NCBI RefSeq assembly: GCF_016862775.1
Contig: NZ_BONP01000001.1
Coordinates: forward strand, 1 to 64,000
Direction of reading: 5' to 3'
DNA length: 64,000 nt
From: Cellulomonas phragmiteti
Lineage (GTDB): Bacteria; Actinomycetota; Actinomycetes; Actinomycetales; Cellulomonadaceae
Positions 50,939-61,238 of the stretch are shown piece after piece; within the stretch, counting starts at the first letter, position 1, and every line of letters begins with the position of its first letter. Below the pieces are notes generated by a model that made no database searches, was not told where the DNA came from, and was given only the letters and a program-made list of their open reading frames with translations. The translations under genes and the position numbers were made by a program.

Positions 50939-52740
50939 GCGCGGCCCGTCGGTCCGTCGCCCCCGCCCACACCCCCCAGCACCCCTCGACGTCGGCAGCG
51001 CAGCAGCTGCCGCCGGCGTTCCCCGCGCGTGCGCCGTGGGGGGCCGCGGGGAGCCTGCGGGCGTGGCAGGCGCAGGCCATCGACCTCTACCGCGAGCGCG
51101 CCCCGCGCGACTTCCTCGCCGTCGCGACGCCGGGCGCCGGCAAGACGACCTTCGCGCTGCGGATCGCGACCGAGCTCCTGGAGTCGCGCGCCGTGCGGCG
51201 CGTCACCGTCGTCGCGCCCACCGAGCACCTGAAGAAGCAGTGGGCCGACGCCGCGGCGCGCGTCGGCATCCGGCTCGACCCGCGGTTCTCCAACGCCCAG
51301 GGCCGGCACGGGGCCGGCTACGACGGCGTGGCCGTGACCTACGCGCAGGTCGCGAGCAAGCCGGCGCTGCACGCCGCACGCACGACCGCCGAGCGCACGC
51401 TGGTCATCCTCGACGAGGTGCACCACGGCGGGGACGCGCTGTCGTGGGGCGACGCGGTCCGTGAGGCGTTCGAGGGCGCGACCCGGCGGCTGGCGCTGAC
51501 GGGCACCCCGTTCCGGTCGGACACCGCGCCGATCCCCTTCGTCACCTACGCCCCGGACGCCCACGGGATCCGGCGCTCGGTGGCCGACTACACCTACGCC
51601 TACGGGGACGCGCTGCGCGACCACGTCGTGCGGCCCGTGATCTTCCTGTCCTACTCCGGGTCGATGCGCTGGCGCACCAAGGCGGGCGACGAGGTCGCGG
51701 CCCGCCTGGGCGAGCCGCTGACCAAGGACATGACGTCGCAGGCCTGGCGCACCGCGCTGGACCCGAACGGCGAGTGGATCCCGTCGGTGCTCGCGGCGGC
51801 CGACCGGCGCCTGACCGAGGTGCGGCGGACGGTCCCGGACGCGGGTGCCATGGTCATCGCGACCGACCAGACCGACGCGCGGGCGTACGCGGGCCACCTC
51901 GCCCGCCTCACCGGGCAGTCACCGGTCGTCGTGCTCTCCGACGACGACGGGGCGAGCGACCGGATCGAGGAGTTCGCCGAGGGTGACGCGCGCTGGCTCG
52001 TCGCGGTGCGGATGGTGTCGGAGGGGGTCGACGTGCCGCGCCTGGCCGTGGGCGTCTACGCGACGAGCACGGCGACGCCCCTGTTCTTCGCGCAGGCCGT
52101 GGGGCGGTTCGTGCGGGCGCGGCGCCGGGGGGAGACCGCCTCGGTGTTCCTGCCCAGCGTCCCGCAGCTGCTCGAGCTCGCGGCGACCCTCGAGATCGAG
52201 CGCGACCACGCCCTCGACAAGCCGACCAACGGCTCCGAGGACCCCGAGGCGGACCTGCTGGCGCTCGCCGAGCGCGAGCAGAGCAGCGCCGACGCGGTGG
52301 GGGCGGACGGGGTCGCCGGGACCTTCGAGGCGCTGGAGGCGCAGGCGTCGTTCGACCGCGTGCTGTTCGACGGCGGCGAGTTCGGCACGGGCGCCGAGAT
52401 GGGCTCCGACGAGGAGCTGGACTTCCTCGGCCTGCCCGGTCTGCTCGACGCGGACCAGGTGACGACGCTGCTGCGGCAGCGGCAGGCGGACCAGCAGGGC
52501 GCCCGACGCGCACGGGGGCAGGTCGAGCCCGAGGTCATGGACCACCGCAAGCAGGCCGAGCTGCGCAAGGAGCTGGCCCAGCTGGTCGGTGCCTGGGCGC
52601 GCCGCAGCGGCCAGCCGCACGCCACGGTGCACGCCGAGCTGCGCCGGCGGTGCGGGGGTCCGGAGGTGGCCGTGGCCGCTCCCGACCAGCTCGAGGCGCG
52701 GGTGGCGATGCTGCGCGGGTGGTTCGTCGGCAAGCGCTGA
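50935..52740 (+). CDS. DEAD/DEAH-box (superfamily 2) helicase
   Basis: The 601-residue protein has an SF2 helicase core: the Q-like SLRAWQAQAIDLY, Walker A ATPGAGKTTFALR, VVAPTEHLKKQW, motif II LDEVHH, motif III LTGTPFRSD, then motif V VRMVSEGVDVPRLAVGVYAT and motif VI QAVGRFVRARR. The C-terminal 200 residues are acidic and then helical (QAELRKELAQLVGAWARRSGQ). DNA or RNA translocation is expected; the exact substrate is unknown. It is widely conserved in actinobacteria next to DUF3039. Confidence 0.9.
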   Translation: MSAARRSVAPAHTPQHPSTSAAQQLPPAFPARAPWGAAGSLRAWQAQAIDLYRERAPRDFLAVATPGAGKTTFALRIATELLESRAVRRVTVVAPTEHLKKQWADAAARVGIRLDPRFSNAQGRHGAGYDGVAVTYAQVASKPALHAARTTAERTLVILDEVHHGGDALSWGDAVREAFEGATRRLALTGTPFRSDTAPIPFVTYAPDAHGIRRSVADYTYAYGDALRDHVVRPVIFLSYSGSMRWRTKAGDEVAARLGEPLTKDMTSQAWRTALDPNGEWIPSVLAAADRRLTEVRRTVPDAGAMVIATDQTDARAYAGHLARLTGQSPVVVLSDDDGASDRIEEFAEGDARWLVAVRMVSEGVDVPRLAVGVYATSTATPLFFAQAVGRFVRARRRGETASVFLPSVPQLLELAATLEIERDHALDKPTNGSEDPEADLLALAEREQSSADAVGADGVAGTFEALEAQASFDRVLFDGGEFGTGAEMGSDEELDFLGLPGLLDADQVTTLLRQRQADQQGARRARGQVEPEVMDHRKQAELRKELAQLVGAWARRSGQPHATVHAELRRRCGGPEVAVAAPDQLEARVAMLRGWFVGKR

Positions 52741-53000
52741 GGCCCCCGGCGGCCCCGGGGCGACCTCGCCCGTCTCAGCATGCGGACGATGAGAGCTGGG
52801 TGAAATCGCAGGTCAGCGGGCTGGACGCGCGACCACATACCAGCGGACGACCTCCGCGCAACTCGACCGTTCGACGTGCCGACACCCGCCACCGCTGCCA
52901 CGCTTCTTGCCGTGACAGAAACGGCCCGGGTACCCCCGGTGCCGAACCCGGAGCGTGGCGGCCGACGTGCCGCCGGCATTCGCACGAAAGGTGTGTTCAC

Positions 53001-53156
53001 ATGCCGTCCTGGCTCATCCTCATCCTTGTCGGTGTCGTCCTCGTCGTTCTCGGCGTCGCGACCAACATCGGCCAGTTCCTCATCTGGATCGGCGTCATCG
53101 TGCTGGTCGTGAGCCTCATCCTCGGCCTGGTGGGCCGCGGTCGTTCGAGGGTCTAG
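53001..53156 (+). CDS. 51-residue hydrophobic membrane protein (DUF6131-like)
   Basis: Almost the whole protein is two hydrophobic helices, SWLILILVGVVLVVLGVAT and FLIWIGVIVLVVSLILGLV, ending in a short Arg tail. GAAAGG precedes the ATG. The shape matches small DUF6131-type proteins. The 260 bases upstream contain no gene, and a strong hairpin follows. Confidence 0.7.
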   Translation: MPSWLILILVGVVLVVLGVATNIGQFLIWIGVIVLVVSLILGLVGRGRSRV

Positions 53157-53210
53157 CACCGCCCGCGACGGCCGGCACCCCCTCCGCCGGTCGTCGCACC
53201 GCTTGAACCC

Positions 53211-53239
53211 GGGCCGGGACGCCATGTGCGTCCCGGCCC
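53211..53239. terminator. Bidirectional terminator hairpin
   Basis: GGGCCGGGACGC (53211-53222) and GCGTCCCGGCCC (53228-53239) form a perfect 12-bp stem with a 5-base loop, followed by GGCTTT, between the small membrane gene and the convergent pncB. Confidence 0.8.
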
Positions 53240-53257
53240 GCGGCTTTCCCGGGGATC

Positions 53258-54658
53258 TCAGCCGAGACGCAGCTCCACCGTCGGGACGGCGGCCTCGTCC
53301 GCCGACAGGCGACGGGCCCCACGCGGCAGCTCGTCGCGCGACGCGGCGTGACGCTCCGCGGCCGCCCGCACGCCCGGGGCGGCGGTGAGTCCCGGCAGCA
53401 CCTCGCCCTCGCGGACGAGCGGGACGTGCAGCGTCCGCAGCGCCGCGGCCGGGGCGGCCTGCTGCCGGGCGGTCCAGCCCGCGACGTCGTCGTCCGCGCC
53501 CACGACCAGCACCTCCTCGACCGCACGCCCGTCCTCGTCGAGGCGACGCGCGGCCGACTTGCGTCCGCCGACGCTCGTCTTGGACCGTGAGGCCTTGGCG
53601 ACCGGCTCCATGGCACCCGACGCCCCCTCGCGCGCGACGAGCTTGTAGACCATGCCGCACGTGGGCGAGCCCGACCCCGTGACCAGGGCGGTCCCCACGC
53701 CGTACGAGTCGACCGGCGCCACGGCGAGCGACGCGATGGCGTGCTCGTCGAGGTCGCTCGTGACGACGATCCGCGTGTCGTGCGCCCCGGCGGCGTCCAG
53801 CTGGGCGCGCACCTCCTGCGCCAGGACGCCCAGGTCGCCGGAGTCGAGCCGCACCGCACCGAGCGCGGTCCCGGCAGCCGCCAGCGCGCGCTCGACCCCC
53901 CGCCGCACGTCGTAGGTGTCGACGAGGAGCGTCGTGCCAGGCCCCTGCGAGCGCACCTGCGACGCGAAGGCCGCCTCCTCGTCGTCGTGCAGGAGCGTGA
54001 ACGCGTGCGCGGCCGTGCCGATCGTGGGCAACCCGTAGCGCCGGCCGGCCTCGAGGTTCGAGGTGGCCGCGAACCCCGCGACGACCGCGGCGCGGGCGGC
54101 AGCGACGGCGGCGTCCTCGTGCGCGCGCCGCGCCCCCATCTCCAGGCACGGCCGCCCCACGGCCGCGCTCGTCATGCGCGATGCGGCCGACGCGACCGCC
54201 GAGTCGTAGTTGAGCACCGACAGGACCAGCGTCTCGATGAGCACCGCCTGGGCGAACGTCCCCTCGACGACGAGCACCGGGGACTGCGGGAAGAACACCT
54301 CGCCCTCGGCGTAGCCGACGACGTCGCCGGCGAACCGGTAGTCGGCGAGGAACGCCAGCGTCGCGTCGTCGACCACGCGCTCGTCGGCGAGCCAGTCCAG
54401 CTCGGCCGTGCCGAACCGGAAGGCGGCGAGCTGCTCCAGCACCCGCCCCGTGCCCGCCAGCACCCCGTACCGCCGCCCCGCCGGCAGCCGACGCGTGAAC
54501 ACCTCGAACACGCAGCGCCGGTGCGCGGTCCCGTCGGCGAGCGCCGCCTGCAGCATCGTCAGCTCGTAGCGGTCGGTGAGCAGCGCCGTGCTGCCCGAGC
54601 CGACGGCGGCCACCGCCGGGCTCGTCGCGGCGGGCGCGGGGGCGGGGGTGTCCGTCAT
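53258..54658 (-). CDS. pncB: Nicotinate phosphoribosyltransferase
   Basis: The 466-residue enzyme makes nicotinate mononucleotide from nicotinate and PRPP in NAD salvage. Motifs include [84 protein letters not shown] with the phosphorylated/active His region, [14 protein letters not shown] and [18 protein letters not shown] 54658 sits 6 bases after a -10 element, implying a leaderless message. Divergent from clpS. Confidence 0.93.
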   Translation of the reverse strand: MTDTPAPAPAATSPAVAAVGSGSTALLTDRYELTMLQAALADGTAHRRCVFEVFTRRLPAGRRYGVLAGTGRVLEQLAAFRFGTAELDWLADERVVDDATLAFLADYRFAGDVVGYAEGEVFFPQSPVLVVEGTFAQAVLIETLVLSVLNYDSAVASAASRMTSAAVGRPCLEMGARRAHEDAAVAAARAAVVAGFAATSNLEAGRRYGLPTIGTAAHAFTLLHDDEEAAFASQVRSQGPGTTLLVDTYDVRRGVERALAAAGTALGAVRLDSGDLGVLAQEVRAQLDAAGAHDTRIVVTSDLDEHAIASLAVAPVDSYGVGTALVTGSGSPTCGMVYKLVAREGASGAMEPVAKASRSKTSVGGRKSAARRLDEDGRAVEEVLVVGADDDVAGWTARQQAAPAAALRTLHVPLVREGEVLPGLTAAPGVRAAAERHAASRDELPRGARRLSADEAAVPTVELRLG

Positions 54659-54664
54659 GGCGCC

Positions 54665-54670
54665 AACGTA
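54665..54670 (-). promoter_or_regulatory. -10 element TACGTT, leaderless promoter for pncB
   Basis: On the minus strand TACGTT ends 6 bases before the ATG at 54658. Confidence 0.5.
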
Positions 54671-54716
54671 GACGCCCCGCAGCGCGCAGGGCACCCGGTC
54701 GGGCGCCCGGCGCACC

Positions 54717-54722
54717 TACAGT
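54717..54722 (+). promoter_or_regulatory. -10 element TACAGT, leaderless promoter for clpS
   Basis: TACAGT ends 7 bases before the GTG at 54730, which favours this start over the GTG at 54721 that overlaps the hexamer. Confidence 0.5.
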
Positions 54723-54729
54723 GGGCGTC

Positions 54730-55023
54730 GTGCCTGCCACGACCGTTCCCGACACGCGCCCGGACGTGGACGAGTCGACGTCGACCGCCGACGCGTGGGT
54801 GACGATCGTGTGGAACGACCCCGTGAACCTCATGACGTACGTCACCTACGTGTTCCAGACCTACTTCGGCTACCCGCGCGAGAAGGCGGACCGGCTCATG
54901 CACCAGGTGCACGAGGAGGGCCGCGCGGTCGTCTCGAGCGGCAACCGCGAGGCGATGGAGGTCGACGTCCAGGCCATGCACTCCTACGGGCTGTGGGCCA
55001 CGATGCAGCGCGGCGGGCAGTGA
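54730..55023 (+). CDS. clpS: ATP-dependent Clp protease adaptor ClpS
   Basis: The 97-residue adaptor delivers N-degron substrates to ClpAP/ClpCP. The signature [71 protein letters not shown] is complete, with the acidic pocket residues of NDPVN and the HxxG region replaced by HEEG as in actinobacteria. It overlaps the DUF2017 gene (TGATG). Confidence 0.95.
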   Translation: MPATTVPDTRPDVDESTSTADAWVTIVWNDPVNLMTYVTYVFQTYFGYPREKADRLMHQVHEEGRAVVSSGNREAMEVDVQAMHSYGLWATMQRGGQ

Positions 55024-55664
55024 TGCGGGCGTTCCGTCGGCACAAGGGCCGGTTCGTGGCCCAGCTGGACGCCGGTGAGCGGGCGGTGGTCGCGTCGGTC
55101 GTGGCCGACGTCGCCGAGCTGCTGGGAGCCGGACGGTTCGAGGACGGGCCGCGCGAGGGCGACCAGCCGGCGGCCGTCCCCGGGGCACCGGCGGGCTGGT
55201 CGCTGCGCACCGCGCCCGTCCCGCCGCCGCAGGACCCGGCCGTGCGCCGGCTGCTGCCCGACGCCTCGCGCGACGACCCCGAGGTGGCGGGCGAGTTCCG
55301 CCGCCTGACCGAGGACGACCTGCGGGCGCGCAAGATCGCGCGGCTGCGCAGCCTGTGGACCTCGCTGGTGCACGGCGAGCCGGGCTGGCCGGAGCACGCG
55401 CTGGTCGTCGCGCCGCACGCGGCCGACGACGTCGCCGCGACGCTGACGGACCTGCGGCTCGTGCTGGGGGAGCGCCTCGACCTGCGCACCGACGAGGACT
55501 CGGAGGCGCTGTACGACGGCCTCGTCTCGGAGTCCGAGGACGACGTCCGGGCGTACCTCGCCTCCGTCTACGGCGCGCTGTCCTGGCTGCAGGAGTCGCT
55601 GCTGGCTGTGATGCTCGCCGCACCCGACGGTGGCGGAGCGGGCCGGGGTCGGTCCGGCGGCTAG
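55023..55664 (+). CDS. DUF2017 protein
   Basis: The 213-residue protein follows clpS, as in most actinobacteria, and has the DUF2017 pattern: [62 protein letters not shown], and a C-terminal [23 protein letters not shown]. The function is unknown; the constant linkage suggests a role in ClpS-dependent proteolysis or in control of murI. Cytosolic. Confidence 0.9.
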   Translation: MRAFRRHKGRFVAQLDAGERAVVASVVADVAELLGAGRFEDGPREGDQPAAVPGAPAGWSLRTAPVPPPQDPAVRRLLPDASRDDPEVAGEFRRLTEDDLRARKIARLRSLWTSLVHGEPGWPEHALVVAPHAADDVAATLTDLRLVLGERLDLRTDEDSEALYDGLVSESEDDVRAYLASVYGALSWLQESLLAVMLAAPDGGGAGRGRSGG

Positions 55665-55667
55665 TCT
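55662..55667 (+). promoter_or_regulatory. -10 element TAGTCT, possible internal promoter for murI
   Basis: TAGTCT overlaps the DUF2017 stop and ends 7 bases before the GTG at 55675, so murI may have its own leaderless message besides read-through. Confidence 0.4.
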
Positions 55668-55674
55668 CGGTCGG

Positions 55675-56487
55675 GTGAGCGACGCGCCCATCGGCATCTT
55701 CGACTCCGGTGTCGGCGGCCTGACCGTGGCGCGGTCGATCCTCGACCAGCTGCCGCACGAGTCCACGCTGTACATCGGGGACACCCTCAACGCGCCGTAC
55801 GGCCCCAAGCCGCTGGCGGCCGTCCGCGCCCACGCGCTCGAGATCATGGACGACCTCGTCGACGCGGGCGTGAAGATGCTGGTCATCGCCTGCAACAGCG
55901 CGTCGGCCGCGGTGCTGCGCGACGCGCGCGAGCGGTACACGCTGCGCCGCGGGCTGCCGGTCGTCGAGGTCGTGCTCCCGGCGGCCCGCCGGGCCGTCGC
56001 GGCGACGCGCAACGGGCGCATCGGCGTCATCGGGACGCGCGCCACGATCGACTCCCGCGCCTACGACGACGCGTTCGCGGTCGCCGGCGTGGACCTGACG
56101 TCGCGCGCGTGCCCGCGGTTCGTCGAGCTCGTGGAGGCGGGCGTGACCTCCGGGCCCGACGCGCTGGCCACCGCCCACGAGTACCTCGACCCCGTCCGCG
56201 CCGCGGGTGTCGACACGCTCGTCCTGGGCTGCACGCACTACCCGTTGCTCACGGGTGTCATCTCCTACGTCATGGGGGAGCAGGTCACGCTCGTGTCGAG
56301 CGCCGAGGAGACCGCCAAGGACGTGTACCGGACGCTGGTGGCGCACGACCTCGAGCGTGACCCGGCGGCCGGCCCGGCGGCGCACCGGTTCCTGGCGACA
56401 GGGGACCCGGGGTCGTTCGCCACGCTGGCGCGGCGCTTCCTCGGGCCGGAGGTCGAGTCGGTCGAGACGCGGGGGGCGTTGCGATGA
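55675..56487 (+). CDS. murI: Glutamate racemase
   Basis: The 270-residue enzyme provides D-glutamate for peptidoglycan. The catalytic cysteines are Cys73 (IACNSASA) and Cys186 (LGCTHYPLL); [16 protein letters not shown] holds the substrate Asp-Ser and [10 protein letters not shown] the second conserved loop. The stop overlaps the MBL gene start (ATGA). Confidence 0.95.
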   Translation: MSDAPIGIFDSGVGGLTVARSILDQLPHESTLYIGDTLNAPYGPKPLAAVRAHALEIMDDLVDAGVKMLVIACNSASAAVLRDARERYTLRRGLPVVEVVLPAARRAVAATRNGRIGVIGTRATIDSRAYDDAFAVAGVDLTSRACPRFVELVEAGVTSGPDALATAHEYLDPVRAAGVDTLVLGCTHYPLLTGVISYVMGEQVTLVSSAEETAKDVYRTLVAHDLERDPAAGPAAHRFLATGDPGSFATLARRFLGPEVESVETRGALR

Positions 56488-57272
56488 GGGTGGTCGTGCT
56501 GGGGTGTGCAGGGTCGTTCCCGGGGCCGGGGTCGGCCGCGTCGTCCTACCTCGTGCAGGCCGACGACGCGGACGGGCGCACCTGGTCCGCGCTGCTGGAC
56601 CTGGGCAACGGGGCGCTCGGGGCGCTGCAGCGCTGGGGCGACCCGGCGGCGCTGGACGTCGTCGCCCTGTCGCACCTGCACGCCGACCACGTCGCCGACA
56701 TGGCGGTCCTCGGCGTCTACCGCCGGTACCGGCCCGGCGGTGCCCTGCCGCAGATCGCGGTCCACGGCCCGCAGGGCACCGCGGAGCGTCTGGCCCACCT
56801 GTCCGGCCACGACCCCGCCACGGACACCGGCGAGCAGTTCGACGTCCGCACGTGGCAGGTCGGACGGCCCGTGGTCGTCGGCCCGCTGACGATCGAGGCG
56901 GTGCCCGTCGAGCACCCCGTCCCGGCGTTCGGCCTGCGGGTCGTCGGGCCGTCGGAGCACGACCCGGGGCGTCGGACGACGCTGGCCTACAGCGGGGACA
57001 CCGACGCGTGCGCGGGCCTGGACGACCTGGCCACCGGCGCCGACCTGCTGCTGGCCGAGGCCGCGTTCGTCGAGGGCCGCGACGACCACGTGCGCGGCGT
57101 CCACCTGACGGGCCGCCGAGCGGGTCAGGCCGCGGCCCGGGGCGGCAGCCGCGCCCTCGTCCTCACCCACGTCCCGGCGTGGAACGACCCGCAGGTCGCC
57201 CTCGCGGAGGCGCGCGACGTGTACGACGGCCCGATCACGCTCGCCATCCCGGGCGCCACGTACCCGCTGTAG
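56484..57272 (+). CDS. Metallo-beta-lactamase-fold hydrolase
   Basis: The 262-residue protein has the metal motif [12 protein letters not shown], then [12 protein letters not shown], a [14 protein letters not shown] Asp bridge and the final His in LVLTHVPAW. This is the RNase Z/MBL type that often lies between murI and rph in actinobacteria. The physiological substrate is unknown; cyclic nucleotide or phosphodiester hydrolysis is possible. Confidence 0.88.
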   Translation: MRVVVLGCAGSFPGPGSAASSYLVQADDADGRTWSALLDLGNGALGALQRWGDPAALDVVALSHLHADHVADMAVLGVYRRYRPGGALPQIAVHGPQGTAERLAHLSGHDPATDTGEQFDVRTWQVGRPVVVGPLTIEAVPVEHPVPAFGLRVVGPSEHDPGRRTTLAYSGDTDACAGLDDLATGADLLLAEAAFVEGRDDHVRGVHLTGRRAGQAAARGGSRALVLTHVPAWNDPQVALAEARDVYDGPITLAIPGATYPL

Positions 57273-57323
57273 CCCCGCGCGCCCCGGCCCGGGGACGGTT
57301 CGGCCCAGGGGTGGGTGCCCACG

Positions 57324-57329
57324 TAGGGT
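57324..57329 (+). promoter_or_regulatory. -10 element TAGGGT, leaderless promoter for rph
   Basis: TAGGGT ends 7 bases before the ATG at 57337. Confidence 0.5.
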
Positions 57330-57336
57330 CGGGGGC

Positions 57337-58182
57337 ATGGTGAGTGCCGGTGGGTCGGGTGCAGGTGCAGGTGGCGGAGCGACCGCGGGCGGTGCGTCCG
57401 CCGGGCCGCGGGTCGACGGGCGGCGGGTGGACGAGCTGCGGCCCGTGACGATCACCCGGCGCTTCCTCGATGCCGGCGAGGGCTCCGTCCTGGTCGAGTT
57501 CGGGGGGACGAAGGTGCTGTGCGTCGCCTCGTTCACCGAGGGCGTGCCGCGCTGGCGCAAGGGATCGGGCGAGGGCTGGGTCACGGCCGAGTACGCGATG
57601 CTGCCGCGCGCCACGGACAGCCGGTCGGACCGCGAGTCCGTCCGCGGCAAGATCGGCGGCAGGACGCACGAGATCTCGCGGCTCATCGGCCGTTCGCTGC
57701 GGGCCGTGATCGACGTCGCGGCGCTCGGGGAGAACACGATCGTGCTCGACTGCGACGTGCTGCAGGCCGACGGCGGCACGCGCACGGCCGCGATCACCGG
57801 GGCCTACGTCGCGCTGGCGGACGCGGTCGCGTGGGCGACCGCGAAGCGGCTGGTGAAGCCGGGACGCCAGGTCCTGCGCGACTCGGTGGCCGCCGTGAGC
57901 GTCGGCATCGTCGACGGCGTCGCCGTCCTCGACCTGCCGTACGAGGAGGACGTCCGCGCGCAGACCGACATGAACGTCGTCACCACCGGCGCGGGCACGT
58001 TCGTCGAGGTCCAGGGCACCGCGGAGCACGCACCCTTCGACCGGGCCGAGCTCGACGCGCTGCTCGACCTCGCCGTGGCCGGCACCGCGCGGCTCGCCGC
58101 GCTGCAGGCCGAGGTCCTGGCCGTGCCGGCCGGCGAGGGCCCGACGTCGCGGTCGACCGCCGCCGGCGAGGTGGGCGCGTGA
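57337..58182 (+). CDS. rph: Ribonuclease PH
   Basis: The 281-residue exoribonuclease trims tRNA 3' ends using phosphate. After a Gly/Ala-rich N-terminal tail of about 25 residues the RNase PH fold starts ([39 protein letters not shown]), with RDSRSDR-like [46 protein letters not shown] and a VDLPYEED-like [18 protein letters not shown]. The stop overlaps rdgB (GTGA). Confidence 0.94.
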   Translation: MVSAGGSGAGAGGGATAGGASAGPRVDGRRVDELRPVTITRRFLDAGEGSVLVEFGGTKVLCVASFTEGVPRWRKGSGEGWVTAEYAMLPRATDSRSDRESVRGKIGGRTHEISRLIGRSLRAVIDVAALGENTIVLDCDVLQADGGTRTAAITGAYVALADAVAWATAKRLVKPGRQVLRDSVAAVSVGIVDGVAVLDLPYEEDVRAQTDMNVVTTGAGTFVEVQGTAEHAPFDRAELDALLDLAVAGTARLAALQAEVLAVPAGEGPTSRSTAAGEVGA

Positions 58183-58838
58183 CCCCCTCGGGTCCCGGGT
58201 CCGGCGCGCGCGCCGTGGTGCCGGCGGGCGCCCGCCTCGTCCTGGCGACGCACAACGCCCGCAAGGTCGCCGAGCTGCGGGCGATCCTCGCCCCCGGGCT
58301 GCCCGGGCTGGACCCGGCCGCGGTGCTCGGCGCGCGGGACGTGCACGCGCCGGAGCCGGTCGAGGACGGGGTCACGTTCGAGGAGAACGCCCTGATCAAG
58401 GCCCGGGCGCTCGCGGCCGCGACGGGCCTGCCCGCCGTCGCCGACGACTCGGGGCTCAGCGTCGACGTGCTCGGCGGTGCGCCGGGGATCTTCTCGGCGC
58501 GGTGGGCGGGCCGCCACGGCGACGACGCCGCCAACCTGGACCTGCTGCTCGCCCAGCTCGCCGACATCGCGCCCGCCCACCGCGGAGCGCGGTTCGTGTG
58601 CGCGGCGGCACTCGTCACGCCCGACGGCGCCGAGCACGTCGAGGTCGGCACGCTCGAGGGCACCCTCGCCACCGCGCCGCGGGGCACCGGCGGCTTCGGC
58701 TACGACCCCGTCCTGGTGCCCCGGGGGGACTCGCGCACGTGCGCCGAGCTCACGCCGGAGCAGAAGAACGCGATCAGCCACCGCGGGCAGGCGTTCCGCG
58801 CGCTCGTGCCGCACCTCGTGGCGGCACTGCGGGCATGA
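58179..58838 (+). CDS. rdgB: Non-canonical purine NTP pyrophosphatase (RdgB/HAM1)
   Basis: The 219-residue enzyme removes dITP and XTP from the nucleotide pool. It has [18 protein letters not shown], the catalytic [45 protein letters not shown], and [13 protein letters not shown]. The stop overlaps the ABC-F gene by 4 bases. Confidence 0.94.
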   Translation: MTPSGPGSGARAVVPAGARLVLATHNARKVAELRAILAPGLPGLDPAAVLGARDVHAPEPVEDGVTFEENALIKARALAAATGLPAVADDSGLSVDVLGGAPGIFSARWAGRHGDDAANLDLLLAQLADIAPAHRGARFVCAAALVTPDGAEHVEVGTLEGTLATAPRGTGGFGYDPVLVPRGDSRTCAELTPEQKNAISHRGQAFRALVPHLVAALRA

Positions 58839-60511
58839 GCACCCCCGGGACGCCCCGGCCCGGCGACGTGCAGCTGGTCGCGCAGGGTGTGACGTTCGGC
58901 TACCCGGGACGGCCCGTCGTGGACGGGCTCGACCTCGCCGTCGGACCGGGCGACCGGATCGGGCTCGTCGGGGAGAACGGCGCCGGCAAGTCGACCCTGC
59001 TCGGTCTGCTGGCGGGCCGGCTGCACCCGCGCAGCGGCAGCGTGCGGCGGCACGGCACGCTGGCCGTCGTCGAGCAGGACCTGGCGGTCACCGACGAGGA
59101 CACCGTCGGCACGCTCGTCGCCGCGACCGGCAGCGCGACACGGGCGGCCGCGGACGACCTGCAGGCGGCGATCGACGGGTTCGACCACGCGGGCGGGGAC
59201 GTGGCGGCGCTGTCGGCGGCGATCGCCCGCTACGAGCACCTCGCGGCCTGGGACGTCGACCGGCGCGTCGACGAGGGCCTGTCGCGGCTGCACGCCCCCC
59301 GCGACCTCGACCGTCGCCTCGCCGAGCTCAGCGTCGGGGAGCGGTACCGCGTGCGCCTGGCGTGCCGGCTCGCGGAGCGGGCCGACCTGCTGCTGCTCGA
59401 CGAGCCGACGAACCACCTCGACGCCGGTGGCGTCGCGCACCTCACCGCGCAGCTGCGGGCGTGGGCGGGCGGGCTCGTCATCGTCACGCACGACCGGCGG
59501 CTGCTGGACGACGTCATGACGGCGGTCCTGGACCTGGACCCGTCCATGGACGGGCGCCCCGTGCTGTACGGAGCGGCGCGCTACACCGACTACCGGTTCG
59601 CGCGCGACCAGATGCTGCGCCGGTGGCGGGCGCGCTACCGCGCCGAGCGCAAGCGTGCCCGCGTCCTCGCGGAGCGGCTCGACGCGTCCTACGAGGGCCT
59701 GTCCGACGAGTGGCGCCCGCCGAAGGGGTCGGACCCGCACCGGCGCGCCACCCGCGCGCGGCAGCACGTCAAGGCCGCCGACCGGCTGATCGAGCGGCTC
59801 GAGGCGCAGGCGGTGGACGTGCCCGTGCCGCCGCCGGCCCTGCAGTTCCCCGACCTGCCGTCGGTGCCGCCGGGCTACGCCGGTGGCCCGCTCCTCGAGG
59901 TGCGCGGCCCGCGCGTCACCGGGCGCCTGGACCTGCCGGGTCGCCGGGTCGAGGTCATGCCGGCCGGACGGCTGCTCGTCACGGGGGCCAACGGCGCGGG
60001 CAAGTCCACGCTGCTGGCAGCCCTCGTGGGCGTCGTCGGGCTCGACCGCGGCACGCGGGACGTCGCCGCCGGCGTGCGGTGCGGCGTGCTGGCGCAGGAG
60101 GGCCCGGCGGAGCGGGTGCAGGCCCCCGACGGTGCGGCACCGACGGCCTTCGACGCGTACGCGCGCCATGCGCTGGACCTGCTCGCGGCCGGCGCGCTGG
60201 ACCCGGACGCGCTCGTCCCGGTCGCCGCCCTGGGGCTGCTGTCCGAGGCGGACCTGGAACGTCCCCTGCGGGAGCTGTCGCTGGGGCAGCGTCGGCGGTT
60301 CGACCTGGCGTGCGCGCTGCTCGCGGCCCCGCACGTGCTGGTGCTCGACGAGCCGACCAACCACCTGTCGGTCGGGCTGGTCGACGAGCTCACGGCGGCG
60401 CTGCGCGCGACGTCGGCGGCCGTGGTCGTGGCGACGCACGACCGGCAGCTGCGCGCCGACCTCGCGGACTGGCCGCACCTCGACCTGGGCGGCAGCGACC
60501 GCCCGGCCTGA
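58835..60511 (+). CDS. ABC-F family ATPase
   Basis: The 558-residue protein has two nucleotide-binding domains without membrane parts. Walker A is GENGAGKST (47-55) and GANGAGKST (about 384); signatures LSVGERYRVRLA and LSLGQRRRFDLA; Walker B with DEPTNHLD and DEPTNHLS. The linker between the domains is basic (RARYRAERKRARVLAERLDA). ABC-F proteins act on the ribosome; subgroups protect against macrolides or tiamulin, others translate difficult sequences. Which applies is open. It is coupled to rdgB. Confidence 0.9.
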   Translation: MSTPGTPRPGDVQLVAQGVTFGYPGRPVVDGLDLAVGPGDRIGLVGENGAGKSTLLGLLAGRLHPRSGSVRRHGTLAVVEQDLAVTDEDTVGTLVAATGSATRAAADDLQAAIDGFDHAGGDVAALSAAIARYEHLAAWDVDRRVDEGLSRLHAPRDLDRRLAELSVGERYRVRLACRLAERADLLLLDEPTNHLDAGGVAHLTAQLRAWAGGLVIVTHDRRLLDDVMTAVLDLDPSMDGRPVLYGAARYTDYRFARDQMLRRWRARYRAERKRARVLAERLDASYEGLSDEWRPPKGSDPHRRATRARQHVKAADRLIERLEAQAVDVPVPPPALQFPDLPSVPPGYAGGPLLEVRGPRVTGRLDLPGRRVEVMPAGRLLVTGANGAGKSTLLAALVGVVGLDRGTRDVAAGVRCGVLAQEGPAERVQAPDGAAPTAFDAYARHALDLLAAGALDPDALVPVAALGLLSEADLERPLRELSLGQRRRFDLACALLAAPHVLVLDEPTNHLSVGLVDELTAALRATSAAVVVATHDRQLRADLADWPHLDLGGSDRPA

Positions 60512-60556
60512 GCCGACGGTCCGGTCCCGACGGTCGCGACGGTCCCGACGGAGGGG

Positions 60557-61111
60557 TCAGGGCAGGCGGCCGGCCCAGGCCATCGCCTGGCGCAGGAGCA
60601 GCCCCTGCCCGCCGTTCATCTCGACCTGGACGGCCTCGGCGCACGCCTCCTCGGGGGTGAGCCACGCGAGGTCCAGCGCGTCCTGCTGGGGCCGGCAGTC
60701 GCCGGTGACGGGCACGACGTAGGCGAGCGAGACCGCGTGCTGGCGCGGGTCGTGGTACGGCGTGACGCCGGGTGTCGGGAAGTACTCGGCAACGGTGAAC
60801 GGCTGCGGCGACGCGGGCACCTGCGGCAGGGCCACGGGCCCGAGGTCCTTCTCGATGTGCCGCAGCAGCGCGTCGCGGATGCGCTCGTGGTACATGACGC
60901 GCCCCGACACCAGGGCGCGCGACATCACGCCCTCGCGGGTCACGCGCAGCAGCAGGCCGACGGCCACCACGTCGCCCGACTCGTCGACCCGCACGGGGAC
61001 CGCGTCCACGTAGAGGATCGGGAGCTGGGTGCGCGCGGTGGCGATCTGCTCGGCGGACAGCCAGCCTGCGGGGCGCTCGGGGCCTGGGGGGAACTCGGCG
61101 GACGCGGTCAC
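60557..61111 (-). CDS. NUDIX-like protein, DUF4916 type
   Basis: The 184-residue protein shows GWLSAEQIATARTQLPILYVDAVPVRVDESGDVVAVGLLLR, VMSRALVSGRVMYHERIRDALLRHIEKDLGP and the C-terminal AVQVEMNGGQGLLLRQAMAWAG, the DUF4916 pattern related to NUDIX. The usual GX5EX7REUXEEXGU box is replaced by a version around SGRVMYHERIRDALLRHIEKDLG, so hydrolase activity is uncertain. GTG start. Monocistronic. Confidence 0.82.
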   Translation of the reverse strand: MTASAEFPPGPERPAGWLSAEQIATARTQLPILYVDAVPVRVDESGDVVAVGLLLRVTREGVMSRALVSGRVMYHERIRDALLRHIEKDLGPVALPQVPASPQPFTVAEYFPTPGVTPYHDPRQHAVSLAYVVPVTGDCRPQQDALDLAWLTPEEACAEAVQVEMNGGQGLLLRQAMAWAGRLP

Positions 61112-61238
61112 CGTGCAGTTCTACCTCGTCTGCGCGCCTGGGGCCGCATCGCCTCGCGGGGACGGACGGGGTGCGAGGGAATAGTCGCGCGGGGGTGGGT
61201 GCTGTAGCGCTCGAACCCCTGCAGGATGGAGACAGACC

